From positions 1 through 29,579 of the forward strand of contig CAYWMN010000010.1 in assembly GCA_964459065.1 (NCBI GenBank): a stretch of 29,579 nucleotides of DNA. Direction: 5' to 3'. Of this stretch, positions 23,297 through 29,579 are shown one piece after another. The first letter of the stretch is position 1. Each line of letters starts with the position of its first letter. The stretch is from JAMCXS01 sp964459065 (lineage in GTDB: Bacteria; Acidobacteriota; Terriglobia; UBA7540). A program made the position numbers and the translations under genes. The notes beneath the pieces are model-generated. The model did no database searches. It was not told the DNA's origin and saw nothing but the letters and a program-made list of their open reading frames with translations.

Positions 23297-26200
23297 ATGA
23301 AAAAGACTCATATCAGCTCCGGTCTTCCTACGCCGCAGGGTCTCTACGACTCGCAGTTTGAGCACGACGCCTGCGGGATTGGCTTTTTGGCGAACGTCTC
23401 CGGCCAGAAATCCCACGACATCATCACCAAGGGTGTCCAGATTCTGGTCAACCTCACTCACCGCGGGGCTTGTGGCTGTGACCCTGAGACCGGTGACGGT
23501 GCAGGAATCCTCATCCAGATTCCACACGCTTTCTTCCAGCGCGAGTGCGCCAAGCTGGGTTTCTCGCTTCCCCACCCCGGCGAATATGGCGTCGGTATGG
23601 TGTTTCTGCCCGTTGATCGGCAAGAGCGGATCCTTTGCGAAGGCCTGATTGAGAAAATCGTCCGCGAGGAAGGCCTGATCGTGCTGGGGTGGCGCGACAC
23701 TCCGGTTGACGCCCAAGCGATCGGGCGTCTGGCGCGCAGCACGCAGCCCTATATTGAACAGCTTTTCATCCAGCGGGCTCCCGGCATGGACCAGGACACC
23801 TTGGAGCGGAAGCTCTACGTGATCCGCCGGATGGTGGAAGCCGCCGTGGCGCGTGCCGACATCAAAAGTAAAAGCCAGTTCTACATCTCTTCGCTTTCCT
23901 CCCGGACCATCGTCTATAAGGGATTGCTGCTGGCGCCGCAAATCACGCATTTCTACAGAGAACTTTCAGACCCTGAAGTGATGAGCGCGCTTTGCCTCAT
24001 CCACCAGCGTTTCTCCACGAATACTTTCCCGACCTGGCAACTGGCGCATCCTTTCCGCTACCTGTGCCACAACGGGGAAATCAACACGTTACGCGGGAAC
24101 GCCAATTGGATGCATGCCCGGCAATCGGTTCTTTCCTCGCCTCTGTTTGGGGAGGACATCAAGAAGCTGATGCCGATCATCTCCCCGGGCGGAAGCGACT
24201 CAGCGAACCTGGACAACGTGGTGGAACTGCTGGCGCTGGCAGGACGCAGCCTGCCGCACGTCCTGGAAATGCTCGTCCCCACGGCCTGGGAAAAGGACCC
24301 CACGCTTCCCGAGGACGTCAAGGCTTTTTACGAGTATCACGCGTCGTTGATGGAGCCCTGGGACGGTCCTGCCGCCCTGGCGTTCACGGACGGGCGCGTG
24401 ATCGGCGCCAAACTTGACCGCAACGGCTTGCGTCCCATCCGCTACCTGGTGACAACCGACGGCCTGGTGGTGGTGTCTTCTGAAGCCGGAGTGCTGCCGG
24501 TTAAGCCGGAAAAGGTCGTCTCGAGGGGAAGACTCGGGCCCGGACGGATGTTATTGGTGGACACTGAGAAGGGGCGCATTGTCAGCGATGAAGAAGTGAA
24601 GGCCGAACTGGCAGCCCGGCAGCCTTACGCCGAATGGCTGCGCGAAAACCAGATCACCCTCCATCAGCTCCCGGCCCCCTCGCGGGTTCAGACCACGAAC
24701 TTTGACACGGTTCTTTTGCGGCAGAGGGCTTTCGGCTATACGGACGAGGACCTCCGCACGATCATGCTGCCCATGGCCACCAACGGCCTGGCCCCTGTGG
24801 GGTCCATGGGCACGGATACGCCGCTCGCGTGCTTGTCGGATAAGCCTCAACTGCTCTTCCATTACTTCAAGCAGATGTTTGCGCAGGTGACCAATCCGGC
24901 CATCGACCCCATCCGCGAGGAACTGGTGATGTCGCTGACCGGCTATATCGGCTCCGAGGGCAACATCCTGGATGAGACTCCGAAACATTGCCACACGCTG
25001 AAACTTCCGCATCCCATTGTGACCAATCGCGGCCTGGAAAAAATCCGCTGGGTCAGTTGGGGCGATTTCCTTGCCACCACCCTGCCGACCCTGTTCCGCG
25101 TGGACGGCGGGGCCGGGATGGAAAGGGCGCTGGATAACCTTTGCCGGAATGCTTCTCTGGCCATCAAGTCGGGGTACAAGATCCTCGTCCTCTCTGACCG
25201 CGGCGTGGATCACGAGTACGCACCGATCCCCAGCTTGCTGGCGCTCTCGGCGGTGCACAATCACCTGGTGCGGGAAGAAACGCGCAACCAGGTGGCGCTG
25301 ATCGTTGAATCCGGCGAACCGCGCGAAGTGATGCACTTTGCCCTGCTGATCGGCTATGGCGCCAGCGCCATCAACCCTTACCTGGCAATTGAAACCCTGG
25401 AGAACCTTTTCGAGCGCGGCTATTTCCCGCCCGATTATACGTTTGACCAGGTTTTGAAGAATTATCGCAAGGCCGTGGATAAAGGACTTCGCAAAGTTTT
25501 CTCCAAGATGGGCATCTCGGCTCTGCAGAGTTATTGCGGCGCGCAGATCTTTGAGGCCATCGGCCTGAATCGCAAGTTTGTGGACCGCTACTTCACTGGA
25601 ACGGCATCGCGCATTGAGGGCGTGGGAACCGACGTCTTAGCCCGCGAAGCGCGGATGCGGCACGAGCAGGCCATGAAGCATCGCACCGCCCTGGATACGG
25701 AGCTGGAAGTCGGCGGCAATTATCAGTACCGGGTCAGGGGCGAGCGGCATCTTCTCAATCCGCTCACCATCAGCAAGCTCCAACACTCCGTGCAGCAGTC
25801 CAGTTTTTCCACTTTTCAGGAGTTCACGAAGCTGGTGAACAACCAGAGCCACGAGCTTCAGACGCTGCGCGGGTTACTGGAATTTCGTCCGGCAGGCGCG
25901 CCGGTACCGATCGAGGACGTTGAGCCCGCCGCCGAGATCGTCAAGCGGTTCTCTACCGGGGCCATGTCATTCGGGTCCATCAGCAAAGAAGCCCATGAGA
26001 CTTTGGCCATCGCCATGAACCGCATCGGCGGGTTTTCCAACACCGGCGAAGGCGGTGAAGATGAGGCGCGCTTCAAGCCTGACCCCAACGGCGATCTGCG
26101 GCGCAGCGCGATCAAACAGGTAGCCTCGGGACGCTTCGGAGTGACGGCAAATTACCTGGTTAACGCCAACGATTTACAGATTAAGATCGCCCAGGGCGCC

Positions 26201-27880
26201 AAACCCGGCGAAGGCGGCCAGTTGCCCGGACACAAGGTGGACGAGGTCATCGCGCGCATTCGGCATTCCATCCCCGGCGTCGGACTGATTTCGCCGCCGC
26301 CGCATCACGATATCTATTCCATCGAAGATCTGGCCCAACTGATCTATGACCTCAAGAACGTGAATCCGCAGGCGCGGATTTCGGTGAAGCTTGTGTCCGA
26401 GGCCGGAGTGGGCACGGTGGCAGCCGGCGTCGCAAAAGCCCACGCCGATGTGATTCTGATCAGCGGCTATGACGGCGGAACCGGCGCCTCGCCGCTCAGC
26501 TCCATTCGGCACGCAGGAATCCCCTGGGAACTGGGACTTTCTGAAACACAGCAAGTTCTGGTGATGAACGACCTCCGCAGCCGCGTGCGACTTCAGGTGG
26601 ACGGCAAGCTTTCAACCGGCCGCGATGTCGTGATTGCCGCCCTGCTGGGCGCCGAGGAGTTTGGATTCTCCACAGCTCCGTTGATTTCCCTGGGCTGTAT
26701 CATGATGCGCAAATGCCATCTGAACACTTGTCCGGTGGGCATTGCCACGCAGGACCCGGTGCTGCGGAAGAAGTTCCATGGACAGCCGGAAAACGTGGTA
26801 AATTTCTTCTTCTACAAATCGGAAGAAATCCGCGAACTGATGTCGCAAATGTGCTTCCGGACCATGGATGAGATGATCGGGCGGGTCGATTGCCTGGCCA
26901 AACGGGAAACCGTCGATCACTGGAAGGCGCGTGGCCTGGACTTTTCCTCGATCCTGTACAATCCGCCGGTGCCAAACCACGTGCGGCGCCGCTGCACGGT
27001 CCAGCAAGATCACGGCCTGGACCAAGCGCTGGACTACAAGCTCATCGACCATGCCCGCGAGGCGATTGACAACGGCACGCCAGTGACCTTTACCCTGCCG
27101 ATCCGCAACATTCATCGCACCGTCGGCGCCATGTTGAGCGGCGAGATTGCGCGCAAATACGGCTCGGAAGGTTTACCGGAAGGGACCATCCGCTTTGGGT
27201 TTCACGGCTCGGCCGGCCAGAGTTTCGGCGCCTTCCTGGCCAAGGGAATTACCCTGGAACTTGAGGGTGAGGCCAACGATTATGTGGGCAAAGGGCTTTC
27301 GGGCGGCAGGCTGATCATCTACCCGCCCCGCAACGCGCCATATCTCCCCGAGCAGAATATTCTGGTCGGCAACGTGGTCCTTTATGGGGCCACCGGCGGC
27401 GAGGCCTTTTTCAATGGCATGGCCGGCGAGCGGTTCGCGATCCGCAACTCCGGCGCGGTCGCGGTTGTCGAAGGGGTAGGCGACCATGGCTGCGAGTACA
27501 TGACGAAAGGAACGGTCGTTATTTTGGGCAAGGCGGGACGTAATTTTGCTGCCGGCATGAGCGGCGGCATCGCGTATGTGTTGGATGAGGCGGGCGACTT
27601 TGCAACCGTGTATTGCAATCGCCAAAGCGTCGACCTGGAGCCTGTCGTCGAGGCCCCTGAAATCAATAATCTGCACTCGCTGATCTTGCGCCACGTCGAG
27701 CTGACCGGCAGCCCGCGAGCAAAATGGATCCTGGAAAATTGGGACACCATGTTACCCAAATTCGTCAAAGTGTTCCCGCATGAATACAAGCGCGTCCTGG
27801 GCATCAGCCGCGCCCCCATAGGGCTGGTGGCGGCGGGGCAGGAGAATTCGCACGAGAACCGGAAGGTGCCCCGTGGGTAA
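23297..27880 (+). CDS. gltB: Glutamate synthase large (alpha) subunit
   Basis: GltB takes the amide of glutamine and, with 2-oxoglutarate and reducing equivalents from GltD, makes two glutamates. The 1527 residues match the family. A 25-residue propeptide precedes Cys26 (HDA-CGIGFL), the N-terminal nucleophile of the class II amidotransferase domain (about 26-430). A central domain follows. The FMN-binding synthase domain lies at about 830-1200 (GAMSFGSISKEAHETLA). The [3Fe-4S] ligands Cys1134, Cys1140 and Cys1145 are spaced as in the family. The C-terminal GXGXG structural domain (about 1270-1470) contains GKGLSGGRLIIYPP. The start has a weak GGAA site and a leader stem. It overlaps gltD by 8 nt. 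Confidence 0.98.
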   Translation: MKKTHISSGLPTPQGLYDSQFEHDACGIGFLANVSGQKSHDIITKGVQILVNLTHRGACGCDPETGDGAGILIQIPHAFFQRECAKLGFSLPHPGEYGVGMVFLPVDRQERILCEGLIEKIVREEGLIVLGWRDTPVDAQAIGRLARSTQPYIEQLFIQRAPGMDQDTLERKLYVIRRMVEAAVARADIKSKSQFYISSLSSRTIVYKGLLLAPQITHFYRELSDPEVMSALCLIHQRFSTNTFPTWQLAHPFRYLCHNGEINTLRGNANWMHARQSVLSSPLFGEDIKKLMPIISPGGSDSANLDNVVELLALAGRSLPHVLEMLVPTAWEKDPTLPEDVKAFYEYHASLMEPWDGPAALAFTDGRVIGAKLDRNGLRPIRYLVTTDGLVVVSSEAGVLPVKPEKVVSRGRLGPGRMLLVDTEKGRIVSDEEVKAELAARQPYAEWLRENQITLHQLPAPSRVQTTNFDTVLLRQRAFGYTDEDLRTIMLPMATNGLAPVGSMGTDTPLACLSDKPQLLFHYFKQMFAQVTNPAIDPIREELVMSLTGYIGSEGNILDETPKHCHTLKLPHPIVTNRGLEKIRWVSWGDFLATTLPTLFRVDGGAGMERALDNLCRNASLAIKSGYKILVLSDRGVDHEYAPIPSLLALSAVHNHLVREETRNQVALIVESGEPREVMHFALLIGYGASAINPYLAIETLENLFERGYFPPDYTFDQVLKNYRKAVDKGLRKVFSKMGISALQSYCGAQIFEAIGLNRKFVDRYFTGTASRIEGVGTDVLAREARMRHEQAMKHRTALDTELEVGGNYQYRVRGERHLLNPLTISKLQHSVQQSSFSTFQEFTKLVNNQSHELQTLRGLLEFRPAGAPVPIEDVEPAAEIVKRFSTGAMSFGSISKEAHETLAIAMNRIGGFSNTGEGGEDEARFKPDPNGDLRRSAIKQVASGRFGVTANYLVNANDLQIKIAQGAKPGEGGQLPGHKVDEVIARIRHSIPGVGLISPPPHHDIYSIEDLAQLIYDLKNVNPQARISVKLVSEAGVGTVAAGVAKAHADVILISGYDGGTGASPLSSIRHAGIPWELGLSETQQVLVMNDLRSRVRLQVDGKLSTGRDVVIAALLGAEEFGFSTAPLISLGCIMMRKCHLNTCPVGIATQDPVLRKKFHGQPENVVNFFFYKSEEIRELMSQMCFRTMDEMIGRVDCLAKRETVDHWKARGLDFSSILYNPPVPNHVRRRCTVQQDHGLDQALDYKLIDHAREAIDNGTPVTFTLPIRNIHRTVGAMLSGEIARKYGSEGLPEGTIRFGFHGSAGQSFGAFLAKGITLELEGEANDYVGKGLSGGRLIIYPPRNAPYLPEQNILVGNVVLYGATGGEAFFNGMAGERFAIRNSGAVAVVEGVGDHGCEYMTKGTVVILGKAGRNFAAGMSGGIAYVLDEAGDFATVYCNRQSVDLEPVVEAPEINNLHSLILRHVELTGSPRAKWILENWDTMLPKFVKVFPHEYKRVLGISRAPIGLVAAGQENSHENRKVPRG

Positions 27881-29288
27881 GGTGAAAGGCTTTCTTGAAT
27901 ATAAGCGCGAGACGCCCGAACGGCGGCCGGTTGAAAAGCGCGTCAATGACTTCCTGGAAGTCTACAAAGAGTTCCCCGATGAGAAGGTTCAGGTGCAGGG
28001 AGCTCGTTGTATGGATTGCGGGGTGCCTTTCTGCCATACCGGTTGCCCCCTGAACAACATCATCCCCGAATGGAACGACCTCGTTTACCGCGACCGGTGG
28101 AAGGAAGCCATTCAAACCCTCCACGCGACCAACAATTTTCCGGATTTCACCGGGCGATTGTGTCCGGCGCCCTGCGAGGCCGCTTGCGTGCTGGGGATCA
28201 ATGAACCACCTGTTGCCATCAAGGCCATTGAAAAAGCCATTATCGAACATGCTTTTCGGGAAGGCTGGATTGTGCCCGAACCGCCTGACCATCGAACCGG
28301 CAAGCGCGTCGCCGTGGTGGGTTCCGGCCCGGCAGGCCTGGCGGCAGCCCAGCAGTTGAACCGTGCTGGCCATTGGGTGACGCTTTTTGAAAAGGCGGAT
28401 CGCCTCGGAGGATTGCTGCGCTACGGCATCCCGGACTTCAAGATGGAAAAGCACATCCTGGATCGCCGCCTCCAGCAACTGGAGCAGGAGGGCGTTCAAT
28501 TCCAGCCCAACAGCCACGTGGGGCAGAATGTTCCGGTTGAAGATCTTAAGAAGCAGTTCGACGTCATTCTGCTGACCGGCGGCTCCGAGCACCCCCGCGA
28601 CTTGCCGGTGCCGGGCCGTGAATTGCAGGGCATCCATTTCGCGATGGAATTCCTTCCCCAACAGAACAAAGTTCTTGCGGGCGACGCCGTTCCGGACCAG
28701 ATTCTGGCAACCGGCAAGCGGGTGGTGATTATCGGCGGCGGTGACACGGGTGCCGATTGCCTTGGGACCGCGCATCGGCAGAAGGCCGCTTCCGTGCACC
28801 AGTTCGAGATCATGCCGACCCCGCCTTTGGAGCGCTCTCCCCAAACTCCCTGGCCTCTGTGGCCTTTGCAGCTCAGGACCGAGAGTTCGCATGAGGAAGG
28901 CGGCAAGCGCGACTGGGCCATAGCTACGACGCGCTTTACCGGCGATGAAAACGGCCGGGTCAAGCAGTTGCACGCCGTGCGCGTGGGACCGCCGCCCAAG
29001 TTTGAGCCGGTAGCGGGCACTGAATTTACGATGGATGTTGATTTAGTCCTGCTGGCGATGGGTTTCATCGGACCGGTGAAATCCGGCATGATCGATCAAC
29101 TCGACCTCAAGCTCGATGCGCGGGGTAATGTTGCGACCGACGCCAACTACATGAGTTCGGTTCCCGGCATTTTCGCTGCAGGCGATATGCACCGCGGGCA
29201 ATCCCTCGTTGTGTGGGCGATTGCCGAGGGGCGGAACGCAGCCGCCGCAATTGACGAGTACTTGGCGGAAAAACCCCCGCAGAAATAA
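27873..29288 (+). CDS. gltD: Glutamate synthase small (beta) subunit
   Basis: GltD oxidises NADPH on FAD and passes electrons through iron-sulfur clusters to GltB. The 471 residues match the family. The N-terminal cluster-binding region has Cys46, Cys49, Cys54 and Cys58 (CMDCGVPFCHTGC), then CPAPCEAAC. The FAD Rossmann motif is VAVVGSGPAGLAAAQQL, and the NADPH motif is VVIIGGGDTGADC. The C-terminal GIFAAGDMHRGQSLVVWAI segment closes the FAD site. The start is a GTG inside the end of gltB, with GGAAGG 6 nt upstream, so the two subunits are probably translationally coupled. Many GltD-like oxidoreductases exist, but the overlap with gltB fixes the role. Confidence 0.97.
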   Translation: MGKVKGFLEYKRETPERRPVEKRVNDFLEVYKEFPDEKVQVQGARCMDCGVPFCHTGCPLNNIIPEWNDLVYRDRWKEAIQTLHATNNFPDFTGRLCPAPCEAACVLGINEPPVAIKAIEKAIIEHAFREGWIVPEPPDHRTGKRVAVVGSGPAGLAAAQQLNRAGHWVTLFEKADRLGGLLRYGIPDFKMEKHILDRRLQQLEQEGVQFQPNSHVGQNVPVEDLKKQFDVILLTGGSEHPRDLPVPGRELQGIHFAMEFLPQQNKVLAGDAVPDQILATGKRVVIIGGGDTGADCLGTAHRQKAASVHQFEIMPTPPLERSPQTPWPLWPLQLRTESSHEEGGKRDWAIATTRFTGDENGRVKQLHAVRVGPPPKFEPVAGTEFTMDVDLVLLAMGFIGPVKSGMIDQLDLKLDARGNVATDANYMSSVPGIFAAGDMHRGQSLVVWAIAEGRNAAAAIDEYLAEKPPQK

Positions 29289-29559
29289 CAGCCTTCATCC
29301 GCCCCATCCTCTCCTATCCAGCCTTGGCCCGAGCGGCCGGCCGTAAGGGGCACGCGACATGCGGCCCCATCATTGTGTGCTCGGAACACCCTCCTCAGAT
29401 TCACGTTGCTCGGCTAGAGTTGAACGATCCGTCCGAGTGCTTGTGCCACTGGAAAAATCAGCATAAACTCAGCTTGCCGCGACTGCATGGGAGCCAAGGC
29501 GAGGAACTCCTTCCCATGGCAGGTCTCGTCAACTTGTTTTGTTAGAAGCCAGGAGCAGG
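29289..29559. other. Spacer after gltD
   Basis: These 271 nt lack a supported gene and show no clear intrinsic terminator for gltBD. A 73-codon plus-strand frame covers most of it but has no ribosome site or recognisable sequence. Confidence 0.45.
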
Positions 29560-29579
29560 ATGGACCGACGAAGCTTTCT
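29560..29579 (+). CDS. Start of a gene cut by the right edge, Tat-like N-terminus
   Basis: An ATG at 29560 follows AGGAG at 29551-29555 with 4 nt spacing. The six visible codons read M-D-R-R-S-F, the usual opening of a twin-arginine signal peptide. The product cannot be named. Confidence 0.5.

Noticed and set aside
23054..23950. A 298-codon minus-strand frame overlapping the gltB start
   Set aside because: It is antisense to the conserved amidotransferase domain of gltB.

Overview
The window reads as a chromosomal stretch of a GC-rich, Gram-negative-type soil bacterium. An acidobacterium (Acidobacteriota) is the best guess. The reasons are a DUF4382-type lipoprotein with a carboxypeptidase-regulatory-like repeat, a secreted sulfatase and a GH28 pectinase-like enzyme beside housekeeping genes, frequent GTG/TTG starts, and a well-formed sigma-54 promoter. 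This assignment is inference; no rRNA or other phylogenetic marker is present. No insertion sequence, CRISPR array or intact prophage was seen.

Layout. (1) 1-3732: a possible divergent gene leaving the left edge, then a sensor histidine kinase, an OmpR-type response regulator and a Met/Arg-rich Spy/CpxP-like periplasmic protein. Together they look like an envelope- or metal-stress module. (2) 3812-7863: a B12-binding radical SAM protein on the minus strand, divergent from the threonine-degradation operon tdh-kbl. (3) 7931-12930: prfA-prmC-dinB in close succession, then a structured spacer, a tRNA nucleotidyltransferase of the CCA/poly(A) class, and a convergent 46-residue membrane protein. 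(4) 13312-17460: a Gfo/Idh/MocA oxidoreductase, a coiled-coil inner-membrane protein behind a sigma-54 promoter, and a lipoprotein with a hairpin-rich leader and a strong terminator. (5) 17560-22604: a nitrilase-superfamily hydrolase with a signal peptide, divergent from a Tat-exported sulfatase, then a CAU-anticodon tRNA (probably tRNA-Ile2) and a secreted GH28-family protein. A decayed tRNA-like remnant lies just downstream. (6) 23297-29288: gltB-gltD (glutamate synthase), overlapping by 8 nt. (7) The right edge holds the start of another gene, beginning M-D-R-R-S-F, which looks like a Tat signal.

How the genes relate. tdh-kbl converts threonine to glycine and acetyl-CoA, and gltBD assimilates ammonium. 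prfA-prmC couples a release factor with the methyltransferase that modifies its GGQ glutamine. The sulfatase, GH28 protein and exported nitrilase-like enzyme plausibly act on plant-derived material outside the cytoplasm. The features that best repay attention are regulatory or small: the sigma-54 promoter, the tRNA remnant flanking the GH28 gene, the 46-aa membrane protein, the lipoprotein leader hairpins and the gltB leader stem. I did not find a convincing, wholly new multi-gene system.
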